DNA of 32,247 nucleotides from a virus. The position numbers and the translations under genes are program-made. Numbering within the stretch: the first letter of the stretch is position 1; each line of letters begins with the position of its first letter. The stretch lies in the IMG/VR virus record IMGVR_UViG_3300021131_000034, positions 1-32,247 of that record; one strand, given 5' to 3'. The notes under the pieces are model-generated. The model did no database searches. It saw only the letters and a program-made list of their open reading frames with translations, and was not told where the DNA came from. Below, in pieces: positions 13,653 through 21,835 of the stretch.

Positions 13653-15115
13653 TAGTTTTCTCCAGTTTCAGCTTTAAGGTTGGCAGAAACAATGACCGCT
13701 TTTACCGGATCGCTGATAGAAACCTCAAAGATTCTGTCCCGAGCCTGACCCAAACGCCTCCAAATAGCCCTATTCTTGTATTTTCCAACCATTCCAATAC
13801 TAGTCCAATGTTCGTTGGAATAAGTTGAACCGCCATCATTAGACCATCTAAGCATAGCCTGTGGGTCTTGACCTTGACCTGTTTGTAACCCGACACCAGG
13901 TTGAAATTGTATTTGTAATTCAGCGAAATACTCACGCTGAAGGTCTGCCACTAAATGCGGAGCCCTTCTTAACCTACGAATAGTCGCGCCATTATCGGTA
14001 TAAACCGCATTGTCTAAAGCGTAGATATTACCGTTGGAGTAATCACCGACTAAATAGGAATTATTGAAAAATGCACCACAATTAGATCGATGGCGGTTAT
14101 ATTGACTGCCATCCCAAGAAAGCCATTTATGCCACATTTGCGTAGTTAAATCATAAACCCAAGTTAAATTAACGCTTGGAAACGTCACGACATAAAACTC
14201 ATGACCTTCGAGCTGGTAGGTATAAGCCACTGCGTCAGAAATGGTCTGACCAAGTAAGGTTTGCTCTACCGCATGAGTTGAAAGTCTGACGAAAGCATAG
14301 CCCTGAATCGCCCCAATAATAGCCTGTCCACGACTGTCTTTAGAGACAAACATAAACATCTCAGAAAACCGCGCTACAGACGCTACAGCTGCCAAACCAT
14401 GCTGAACCATCGTGCCTTGTATTCTTGCAAAAGGAAATGAAATAATACCGGCAATTTGATTGCCTACGTCAGTCCAAACCTCGGTAGTCTGCTGACCAAG
14501 CAAGAATACTTGCCTATGATCGGCAATAATAGCGATTAAAGGGTCTGGGGCAGCGTCTTTTGTGCCGTAGTAGGCATTAGTAGATAGCGCACTACCAAGG
14601 TCTGTAGCAGCCCAATTCTGAGTTCCTACGTTGTTATAAATGTAGTAATTATCTACCACGTCTACGACAGAAGCCCCCTGCCACGGCCCATCGCTAGGAG
14701 ATAAAGTAGTAAAAGTATTGGTAGAAGCCACCCAAGTATATCGATTTAAACCGTCTACAATGTAAGCCGTAAGACCATTTGCAGTAGTAATGTTATCGGT
14801 CATCGATACAAAACCAGCAGAAGTGCTTAAAGTTCCAACCAAAGTTGCAACATAACTTGTAGAAATAGAATAAACAGAAGAATTAATAACCACCAGAAGA
14901 ATCGTATTTCCTGACAAATTCCGCATAGCGCGAACCGGCCCGACCTCCGGTTGAATTAATTGTGTAAGTCCTGGTGTCGGATAAAGAGCAACCACACCAC
15001 GTTGACCTGGTTGTTTTAACGGGTCAATCTCAGGATAAAAGTTAATACATTCCTGCGCTTCTTGATAAATACTGGGAGCTTCGTAAGACGGCCCCACAAA
15101 TCCGAAATCTGGCAT
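13652..15115 (-). CDS. P22 gp10-like packaged-DNA stabilisation / tail hub protein, 487 aa
   Basis: The N-terminus (FVGPSYEAPSIYQEAQECINFYPE) followed by a Pro-Thr-Pro-Gly-Leu turn is the signature of the gp10 family. The rest alternates beta strands, consistent with its beta-propeller-like fold. It plugs the head below the gp4-like protein and receives the adhesins. Length is close to P22 gp10 (about 470 aa). It is directly downstream of the gp4-like gene and followed by the cupin. Confidence 0.85.
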   Translation of the reverse strand: MPDFGFVGPSYEAPSIYQEAQECINFYPEIDPLKQPGQRGVVALYPTPGLTQLIQPEVGPVRAMRNLSGNTILLVVINSSVYSISTSYVATLVGTLSTSAGFVSMTDNITTANGLTAYIVDGLNRYTWVASTNTFTTLSPSDGPWQGASVVDVVDNYYIYNNVGTQNWAATDLGSALSTNAYYGTKDAAPDPLIAIIADHRQVFLLGQQTTEVWTDVGNQIAGIISFPFARIQGTMVQHGLAAVASVARFSEMFMFVSKDSRGQAIIGAIQGYAFVRLSTHAVEQTLLGQTISDAVAYTYQLEGHEFYVVTFPSVNLTWVYDLTTQMWHKWLSWDGSQYNRHRSNCGAFFNNSYLVGDYSNGNIYALDNAVYTDNGATIRRLRRAPHLVADLQREYFAELQIQFQPGVGLQTGQGQDPQAMLRWSNDGGSTYSNEHWTSIGMVGKYKNRAIWRRLGQARDRIFEVSISDPVKAVIVSANLKAETGEN

Positions 15116-15124
15116 TGTAAGTCC

Positions 15125-16264
15125 TTATCTGAAGAAACCGCCCGAAAGTATCCAACCGGCATCTTTTGATCTTGAAGTCGTAATAACCTCATCATACCGA
15201 GAAACCGATGGAGGACGCATATTGGTGCGTTTGATTGTTGCTTTGCTTTGACCTGCAAATCCTATAATAAGACTTATTTGCGTCTGACTAGCCTTACCAT
15301 ACATCGGCATCAATCTTTCCGCTAAACACCATCTGAGTGCGTTATTGTAGCCTTCTGGCAGCTGTATGTTGTCGTAAAGACCTACATATCGACTTAACAG
15401 CGTATTAACAAACATGTGCATCTCGCCTTGAGCTGGATTAGGCCAAACAAAAATATTGCCCATAGACTCAGTAGGCTGATAATACAGAGCTTTAGGCCAT
15501 GGCCCATTTAACGTCTTAAGCCCAATAAGCTCATAACTGTCAAAATCAAGGATGCTAATAGGATAATCAAGCCCACCGTTAATGATAGGATAACCGTTGC
15601 TGTTAGTCGCAATACGCACAAAAGCAGAGTTGATAGCCAAAGGCCGTTGATAATAGCCATTTATCGCCAGTATAGTGTTACAGATTCCGGTTCCTGAGCC
15701 TGCGCCAGTAGCGGTAAAGATTGCACCTACCGTATTAGACGGTGCGCCTATAGCCACAAAATTAGTGGTTCCAACAACAGTAATAACATAAGTAACGCCC
15801 ACTACAAAACTGCCTGCATTGACCAATAATGGTGCAATGGAGTTATTCATTGTGTAAGTGCCGGTTTCATTCACATTACCACCAGCTCCGGTTCCAAACG
15901 CCACAATCTTAGTGCCTGTAGTAATATTGGTATTAGCTAAAGTCTGGCCTAAAGCCACAGCTCCAGAAGTAATACCGGTGACCGTTAATGTAAAATTATT
16001 AACATAGCCAGTAAAATTAGAGCCAATATAATTTGATCCGGCATTTGGGTTTGGGCCTATCGTATATTGGGTCTGACCTTGGACTACAGGCCAAATTACC
16101 TCGGTTTTATAGAAAACCATCATAGATTCATTCGACCACTGGTCAAGCATGTCGTTAAACATATCAAACGCGTCTTGTGCAGCATCAGCGGTAGGAACCT
16201 CACCGGCCTCCAAAGCACCGATATCTTTTAATGCACGACTTACAATATCAATTGGTTTTGTCAT
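15125..16264 (-). CDS. P22 gp4-like head-completion / tail accessory protein with inserted beta modules, 379 aa
   Basis: AAAGG precedes ATG. Residues 1-70 match the gp4 family opening (DIVSRALKDIGALEAGEVPT, then AFDMFNDMLDQW). The family core resumes after about residue 197 (YYQRPLAINSAFVR) and includes GYNNALRWCLAERL. Between them sit two extra beta modules: about 90-142 (VTGITSGAVALGQTL to GTYTMNNS) and about 148-194 (AGSFVVGVTYVITVVGTTNF to GAGSGTG). Such modules are mobile decorations typical of tail fibres. P22 gp4 is only about 166 aa, so this is a much enlarged version. It binds beneath the portal and starts tail assembly. Confidence 0.82.
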   Translation of the reverse strand: MTKPIDIVSRALKDIGALEAGEVPTADAAQDAFDMFNDMLDQWSNESMMVFYKTEVIWPVVQGQTQYTIGPNPNAGSNYIGSNFTGYVNNFTLTVTGITSGAVALGQTLANTNITTGTKIVAFGTGAGGNVNETGTYTMNNSIAPLLVNAGSFVVGVTYVITVVGTTNFVAIGAPSNTVGAIFTATGAGSGTGICNTILAINGYYQRPLAINSAFVRIATNSNGYPIINGGLDYPISILDFDSYELIGLKTLNGPWPKALYYQPTESMGNIFVWPNPAQGEMHMFVNTLLSRYVGLYDNIQLPEGYNNALRWCLAERLMPMYGKASQTQISLIIGFAGQSKATIKRTNMRPPSVSRYDEVITTSRSKDAGWILSGGFFR

Positions 16265-16319
16265 GTCAAACCTTTATGAAAAACTGACTTCAATAATTGA
16301 ACACCGCCGCCCGGTCATG

Positions 16320-16382
16320 TTATTTCTCCGAGGTCAGGATGGCGAACCAGACGGTTTTGGACTTGAGCAGTTGAGTTATCAT
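16320..16382 (-). pseudogene. Remnant of a holin-like membrane protein gene, 20 codons
   Basis: This leftward ORF reads MITQLLKSKTVWFAILTSEK and stops. Its first part matches the opening of the 67-aa membrane protein at 7865-8068 (LKSRTVLFALL) but ends where the first membrane helix should continue. A second mini-ORF (16274-16318, 14 codons, GGAG upstream) follows immediately. The 120-bp gap between tailspike and gp4-like genes therefore seems to hold the debris of a lysis-type gene, perhaps left when the adhesin genes were exchanged. Confidence 0.45.
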
Positions 16383-16384
16383 TT

Positions 16385-18202
16385 TTATCCCACTATCCAT
16401 TGAGTTCCGTTAAATACACACTCTATTTTTTTATAGTTGCCCGTTATTGTTATCCCAGTAGTTCCAAGAACACCATTTACGTTATTTGACGCGGATTTTA
16501 CGTATACGTTTTGTCCGTTTATGTCGTATATTAAAAGTGTAATCTTTGACAGCATTAAAGTTCTAAACTGAGTTTCTAAAGTTGATGCTGAAACAGGTAA
16601 ATTTACTGTGACGTTTCCAATTCCACTGCCTTGCGCTAATTGGTACGCGTTTCCCCAAGACGCAGAAAAGCTAGCAACATTGTATTGAGTGTATAAGTTT
16701 GTGTCGAAATTTTCGCCATTCCCGGTATATTTTAATCCAGATGCAATTCCGTTGACGCTTGTATTAAAGCTGATTAATGCTAGACTGGTTTCGCCGGTTA
16801 TATCTATGCAAGGGTTTATGCCGTATTCAAATCGAATGTCCGCAAAAGAGTTTCCTTCATAGTAATTTCTAAAATCACCAGAAGAAATAGTGTAATGCGG
16901 AGATGAACCGCCGCGTCCAATAATGCGACCGTAAATGCTGTTTCCTTCAATTATATTGTTATCCGATTCGGCGCCGTATAGCGCATGATCGTCTAAACCC
17001 GCCAGCTTGTTTGTATTCATAACGCTATTCTGAATTTTTATTTCAGAATTATCACCTTGTGACATAATACAAACACCAGACCCTTGATGAATAGAATAGG
17101 CGGCGCTGGTAACAGTATTATCAAATACAGGGTTGACCGTTAATGTTGTTGCGGTAACAGAGATAATTGCTCTCGGCAAAGTTTCACCGCCTACGTGAAC
17201 GTAGTCGTACATTGGGCGGACAAAAGTTGTTAGATCGGCAGCGCCAGTTATTGTTGCTACAGTTCCACTGGCCGATGCCGCAGCGGTTCCGGTATTGTAG
17301 GTCGTGCCATTTAGCCAAATCAAACTGCGATCTACAACAAAATTGTTGTGGTTTCCATAAGTAGAAAATAAAACACCGTCGTATTTGCAATTTTGTACAC
17401 GGCAGCCAGAAATCAATCCAGAGTTTGTGCCAAAGCTGTTTACATCATCGCCAACATAAATACCATTATTTGCAAGACTGTTGCCATCAACGGTAATATT
17501 TTCAATTCTAGATTGTGACCCGCGCATTTTAATAACACTGCGAATTGCAGCTGTTGCTTTGATTGTGCTATCAAAACTCTCGCCAACAATATTGCAACCG
17601 TTTGGCACTAACTCTGCGGTTACGCAATATGTGCCGATCGGAAAAAATACATCAACAAAAACACCTGTTCCTGCGGCGTTTGAATAAGCATTAAACGCTG
17701 CTTGTATGGCTGACGTTACGTCACCAGTTCCAGCGGCAACATTGGCTATTTGTGCCGTGTTCATAAAGTCAAAAACGCTAATCGTATCGCTTAATTTAGA
17801 CTGCACTGTACGTGCGACTGATCCAGTTGAGCCTTGAATATAGCCAACCAATGAGGAACCGCTAGACGCAGCAAATGCGGCGTATATAGCCGCTATTTGT
17901 GCGGTAACATCATTTATTCCTAACAGATTGTCATAAGAACCAATTTGAACAAAAGTAGCGTCTTTAAGTACAAACTTATATGCAACGCCTTGCGTCAGCC
18001 AAACTTCACTGGCCGTTCTGCCCGCCGCGTCCAATACGATTGGATTAGCATTGGCTATGTTGCCCGCGCTAGTCGTATACGTAGCCTGCGGCGTTGTAGT
18101 GCCTGCGGCGTAGCTATACAACAAACCACCACTTAACGGCACACCATTGGAATCAAAAAACTGCCAGCCAGCGCCTGCTAACGGTGAAAGATTTACGCTC
18201 AT
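16385..18202 (-). CDS. Tailspike-like adhesin with beta-helix (pectate-lyase-type) domain, 605 aa
   Basis: Residues ~10-92 are the common phage adhesin N-terminal module (WQFFDSNGVPLSGGLLYSYAAG, NPIVLDAAGR, EVWLTQGVAYKFVLKDA). Residues ~135-215 have the start of a right-handed beta-helix: SVFDFM, AIQAAFNA, FPIGTY and CNIVGES. Short Asn/Gly-rich coils follow to about residue 470 (ENITVDGNS, ISGCRVQNCKYDGV, NIIEGNSIYG). The C-terminal ~100 residues resemble a trimerisation cap. It may bind or depolymerise surface polysaccharide; catalytic residues cannot be assigned by eye. ATGA overlap with the long fibre gene makes the two adhesins one translational unit. Confidence 0.82.
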   Translation of the reverse strand: MSVNLSPLAGAGWQFFDSNGVPLSGGLLYSYAAGTTTPQATYTTSAGNIANANPIVLDAAGRTASEVWLTQGVAYKFVLKDATFVQIGSYDNLLGINDVTAQIAAIYAAFAASSGSSLVGYIQGSTGSVARTVQSKLSDTISVFDFMNTAQIANVAAGTGDVTSAIQAAFNAYSNAAGTGVFVDVFFPIGTYCVTAELVPNGCNIVGESFDSTIKATAAIRSVIKMRGSQSRIENITVDGNSLANNGIYVGDDVNSFGTNSGLISGCRVQNCKYDGVLFSTYGNHNNFVVDRSLIWLNGTTYNTGTAAASASGTVATITGAADLTTFVRPMYDYVHVGGETLPRAIISVTATTLTVNPVFDNTVTSAAYSIHQGSGVCIMSQGDNSEIKIQNSVMNTNKLAGLDDHALYGAESDNNIIEGNSIYGRIIGRGGSSPHYTISSGDFRNYYEGNSFADIRFEYGINPCIDITGETSLALISFNTSVNGIASGLKYTGNGENFDTNLYTQYNVASFSASWGNAYQLAQGSGIGNVTVNLPVSASTLETQFRTLMLSKITLLIYDINGQNVYVKSASNNVNGVLGTTGITITGNYKKIECVFNGTQWIVG

Positions 18203-20949
18203 AATTTCTCCAGTCTGTTAACTTTTTCCGTTAACAATTCTATGGTTGCTAATGCTTTTTGAAGTGACATAACGGTTACCGCAAGAATTGATCTGTCGTA
18301 ATAGCCCCACGGTTTACCTTCTTCCGGTTTTGGCGCGGCTTCCGGCCCGATAGCGGCGTTAACATTTTGCGCGTAAAAGCCAAGCTGCCGATCCGTTCCA
18401 AAAGTTTCTTTTTTATCGTCATTGTAATACCAGTAACCCGGTTCTAGCTTGTTAAGCATTGCATCCGCGTTAACTGGCGCACCGTCTTTAATTTTCCATG
18501 TTTCATCCGAAACAGATGATATTACACCAGAACCGTTAAAAGTTGCAGTTCCAACGCCATAATTAGAAAAAGTCACTACGCCTGTGGCGCTTAATACCCC
18601 TGTAACAGCTACGCCTGTTCCTGAAATAGTAGCTTTTGTGCTGCCGCCAATTTGAGCGTAGATATTACTGTTGCCGATTAGCCAACCATCACCAGCACCA
18701 GCACCGCCTATATTCATGAACGCGATATAGATATTATCTGTATAGATAAAAGCAGTTTTATTTGACGCGGCGGCGTTAGTAAAACTAGCAACATCGCCTG
18801 CGGTAGCTTTTACCGCGCTTATAGTTGTAAATGCGCCTGTATTTTTAGTTGTTGCGCCAACAGTGCCATTGATGTTAATGCTGGCGGTGCCGGTCAGGTT
18901 GGTGACGGTGCCGCTAGACGGTGTGCCGAGAGCGCCGCCGTTAACCACAAACGCGCCAGCAGTGCCGGTATTCACGCCGAGCGCGGTGACCACGCCCGTT
19001 CCGGTCGTTATGGTAGACGGTGCAACACCAGCGCCACCGCCTTGCATCAACGAACCAGCCGCAAGCGCCGCCGAGGTTGCCCAAGTTGTGCCGCTTGAAA
19101 AATAAGGGATACCGCCAGAAGTACCTGCAACCGTCAGCGCCAGTGTGCCGGATGTGGTGATCGGTGAGCCCGCAACCGAAATCAAACCGCCGGTAAAGGA
19201 TTGCGCCACACTGGTGACTGATCCGCTGCCTTTGTTGTTAAACGTCGTCCAATCCGCAGCACTCAACGCCCCACGATTAGATGCAGAAGCAGTTGGGACT
19301 TGAAGTGTGATAACCGGCGTTGTTGTGCCGTTTGCCACGGTGCTAGACAGGTCGGTTCCGGTCGTGCCGAGCGTCAGCGCAGCTACACTGGTAACAGTGC
19401 CGCTGCCTTTATTATTAAAAGTTGTCCAATCAGTTGATGACAAATACCCATCAACCGATGTTGTGGCTTTTGCCATACTAATAGCTGGTGTAGTGCCTCC
19501 AGACGATACAACCGGAGCCGTTCCGGTAACGCTAGTAACCGTGCCACCCGAGCCGGTCGCGGTAATCGTAATGGCTGTTGATCCGTTATAAGTAGTGCCT
19601 GCGCTGAAAGAAACGCCTGTGCCAGCGGTTAAGCTAAATAAGTTACCGCCTAAAGATACGCCGGAAATGGTTGAGTTACTTAACTGGCTGTTAGCAATAC
19701 TTCCAAGTGTGCCACCCAGTGTCAGACTTCCACTGCTAGTCACCGTGCCGGTTAAAGTAATTCCGTTGACCGTGCCAGTGCCAGATACGGAAGTGACCGA
19801 TCCGCTACCTTTATTGTTAAAAGTAGTCCAATCCGCAGAGCTTAACGCGCCTCTATTAGTTGCGCTAGCAGTAGGCACATTTAACGTAATTACAGGGGTT
19901 GTAGTGCCATTTGCTACCGTGCTTGATAAGTCTGTGCCAGTAGTGCCTAAAGTAAGCGCAGCAACACTTGTAACCGTTCCACCGCTTCCGGTAGCAGATA
20001 ATGTTCCCGCCGCAAAACTAACGCCTGTCCCAATCGTGACATTTGAGAATCCACCAGAGCCGTTGCCGTAAAGGATCGAAGTCCCGCTAGTAGCCGGTGC
20101 ATAGTCTGTCCCAGAAGTTGCTGCGCTAATAGCCGTTCCGTTACCTTTTAATAGCCCTGTAATCGTTGTAGATAGCGTTATGGCGGGAGTTGTTGTGGCT
20201 GTGGCTACTGTGCCTGCCAAACCGTTAGCCGACACCACAGAAACGCTTGTAACCGTTCCTCCAGATGATGGCGAAGTATTGGTAACAGTAATCGAACCGG
20301 AACCGTTAGTAATAGAAATACCAGTGCCTGCGGTTAAAGTAGACTTTGCAAGCGTATTGCCTGTGGTATTGCCGATTAATAGCTGACCATCAGTATAAGT
20401 AGTCTGGCCTGTGCCACCGTAAGCCACTGCAAGAGTTCCGGCAAGGGATACAGCACCAGTCGTTGCAGTAACAGGTGTTAAACCTGTGCTACCCCCGCTG
20501 AACGACAAAACGCCAGTATTAGCAAACGTAACATTGCCTGTAGCACCCGAAACGCTAATACCTGAACCGGCAATGGCTGATAAAACGCCGGTATTGGCAA
20601 TAGTGACATTACCAGTTGCACCAGATACGGATATTCCAGAGCTTGCAATATTACTTAAAACGCCTGTATTGGCTACAGTAATTAAACCCGCGCCATTCGT
20701 AATGCCAATGCCAGAGCCAGTAGATAAAGTATGTAATGTGTAATTACCTGCATTACCAATTAGTAGCTGTCCATTTGTGGGAGCTGTAGAAATACCAGTG
20801 CCACCAGAGGAAATTGCTAAAGCATTTGCATAAGTAGCACTGACAAAACTAGGATTCTGTAGCCACAAAACCCAAGGTAAAGAAGGACGGCCCGTACTAG
20901 GATCAATAAACGGGGTCTGCGGAAAAAGTATATTTGTGTTTGTGGCCAA
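18199..20949 (-). CDS. Long repetitive tail fibre with C-terminal S74 self-cleaving chaperone, 916 aa
   Basis: After a short N-terminal anchor (FIDPSTGRPSLPWVLWLQNP), residues ~50-730 are Gly/Thr/Ser-rich modules. Some are near-perfect protein repeats, such as SVAALTLGTTGTDLSSTVAN with NRGAL-DWTTFNNKGSGSVTSV, present at roughly 320-395 and 510-585. The last ~105 residues are an intramolecular chaperone of the peptidase S74 type. It has the Ser-Asp then Lys dyad in SDETWK, then LNKLEPGYWYYN, LGFYAQNV and a C-terminal coiled coil (TVMSLQKALATIELLTEKVNRLEKL). The chaperone trimerises the fibre and cuts itself off. The protein probably mediates first contact with the host. Confidence 0.88.
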   Translation of the reverse strand: MATNTNILFPQTPFIDPSTGRPSLPWVLWLQNPSFVSATYANALAISSGGTGISTAPTNGQLLIGNAGNYTLHTLSTGSGIGITNGAGLITVANTGVLSNIASSGISVSGATGNVTIANTGVLSAIAGSGISVSGATGNVTFANTGVLSFSGGSTGLTPVTATTGAVSLAGTLAVAYGGTGQTTYTDGQLLIGNTTGNTLAKSTLTAGTGISITNGSGSITVTNTSPSSGGTVTSVSVVSANGLAGTVATATTTPAITLSTTITGLLKGNGTAISAATSGTDYAPATSGTSILYGNGSGGFSNVTIGTGVSFAAGTLSATGSGGTVTSVAALTLGTTGTDLSSTVANGTTTPVITLNVPTASATNRGALSSADWTTFNNKGSGSVTSVSGTGTVNGITLTGTVTSSGSLTLGGTLGSIANSQLSNSTISGVSLGGNLFSLTAGTGVSFSAGTTYNGSTAITITATGSGGTVTSVTGTAPVVSSGGTTPAISMAKATTSVDGYLSSTDWTTFNNKGSGTVTSVAALTLGTTGTDLSSTVANGTTTPVITLQVPTASASNRGALSAADWTTFNNKGSGSVTSVAQSFTGGLISVAGSPITTSGTLALTVAGTSGGIPYFSSGTTWATSAALAAGSLMQGGGAGVAPSTITTGTGVVTALGVNTGTAGAFVVNGGALGTPSSGTVTNLTGTASININGTVGATTKNTGAFTTISAVKATAGDVASFTNAAASNKTAFIYTDNIYIAFMNIGGAGAGDGWLIGNSNIYAQIGGSTKATISGTGVAVTGVLSATGVVTFSNYGVGTATFNGSGVISSVSDETWKIKDGAPVNADAMLNKLEPGYWYYNDDKKETFGTDRQLGFYAQNVNAAIGPEAAPKPEEGKPWGYYDRSILAVTVMSLQKALATIELLTEKVNRLEKL

Positions 20950-21306
20950 TTACGACTGATCGCCGATAGCGGTCACATAAAGCGTAGAAGAGCCTGTTCC
21001 GGTAATAGCGGTTACTGAAAATCCACCACCAGGGTTACTGTAAGGCACTGCTAGAACGACTGGTTGCGTCATCGATGCAGGTAATACAAAGCCACCAAGG
21101 GTGCTTGTAACAGGAAATACAGCTGCGGGAGCTGAGGCAGCAGGCGAAACCACGACTGCTACAGGATTGGTGCCTGTATTTAGAAAAGCTGCGTAGTTAG
21201 CCTGGTCGTTATTAGTAGGGGTGATAAATACGCTAGTTGAGCTTGAAGCTGAGACTGCAATTGATTGAGTCTGACCTACAACGCGTAAAACGGCTGTGTT
21301 TGCCAT
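20950..21306 (-). CDS. Small beta-rich virion protein, 118 aa
   Basis: GAGGA precedes ATG. The composition is Thr/Ser/Val/Ala-rich with alternating strands (SIAVSASSSTSVFITP, AVVVSPAASAPAAVFPV), consistent with an Ig-like or head-decoration fold. It is the first gene after the strong terminator at 21347-21373, at the head of the adhesin genes. Function unknown; virion location inferred. Confidence 0.7.
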   Translation of the reverse strand: MANTAVLRVVGQTQSIAVSASSSTSVFITPTNNDQANYAAFLNTGTNPVAVVVSPAASAPAAVFPVTSTLGGFVLPASMTQPVVLAVPYSNPGGGFSVTAITGTGSSTLYVTAIGDQS

Positions 21307-21346
21307 GATTTTGTCCTCAAAAATGGTGATTATCCACCAAAATTAT

Positions 21347-21373
21347 AAAAAAAGGGGGTTTTTAAGCCCCCTT
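21347..21373 (-). terminator. Strong intrinsic terminator after the capsid block
   Basis: Read leftward, AAGGGGG-CTTAAAAA-CCCCCTT forms a seven-pair stem with five G-C pairs, followed by an unbroken T-run (seven T, counting the last stem bases). It lies 15 bases after the stop of the gene at 21388. Read rightward, the stem is followed by CTTTT, so it may also act weakly in that direction. It should separate abundant capsid mRNA from adhesin and tail genes. Confidence 0.88.
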
Positions 21374-21387
21374 CTTTTAACACATTT

Positions 21388-21810
21388 CTACGGCAAGAAC
21401 GTTAAATCGTAGCCATAAACAAATACGTCCATCGTAGCAGCTGCACCTTGTGCGGTTCCCACGTTGAAATAGATGTTTTGACCAGTTTGAGCAGCAGTGC
21501 TGTTGATAGTGGCATTTGTCACGACAGAGGCTGAAGTTTGAGCTGACAATGCTGCATTACTAACAATAGCCGTTCCACCGGCAGCAGCCGAAGGAAATAC
21601 TCCGGCAGCAGCGGTAGTCAGACTTGTTGAGGCGTTAGTAAATACCACGTTTGACACTGAATAACGCGCGGTATTAATTACCGGCATTACGGTGTCACCA
21701 GTTGCATTTAAGTTAACGCTTTGAGCCGAAGCCAATAACCGGATTGCTTGGTTTGTGGTCAAGTTTTGCGGGTGATTGGTAACGGTAGTGCTTGGGCCTG
21801 GGTTACTCAT
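21388..21810 (-). CDS. Small virion protein next to coat, 140 aa
   Basis: The protein is Ala/Thr/Asn-rich with regular beta strands (YSVSNVVFTNASTSLTTAAAG, ASVVTNATIN, MDVFVYGYDLTFLP). It follows the coat gene and ends before the terminator, so it should be made in similar amounts. This is the typical position of capsid decoration proteins. No specific family is recognised. Confidence 0.7.
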   Translation of the reverse strand: MSNPGPSTTVTNHPQNLTTNQAIRLLASAQSVNLNATGDTVMPVINTARYSVSNVVFTNASTSLTTAAAGVFPSAAAGGTAIVSNAALSAQTSASVVTNATINSTAAQTGQNIYFNVGTAQGAAATMDVFVYGYDLTFLP

Positions 21811-21835
21811 GTTAAATTTCCTTTAAGTTAATTGA

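Noticed and set aside
18863-20743. Series of rightward open frames rich in Pro and Val opposite the long fibre
   Set aside because: They mirror the Gly/Thr/Ser repeats of the fibre gene on the other strand and have repetitive, non-protein-like composition.
18199-20949. Repeats in the fibre as a diversity-generating retroelement target
   Set aside because: No reverse transcriptase or template-like repeat was seen; the repeats are modular protein repeats with diverged codons.
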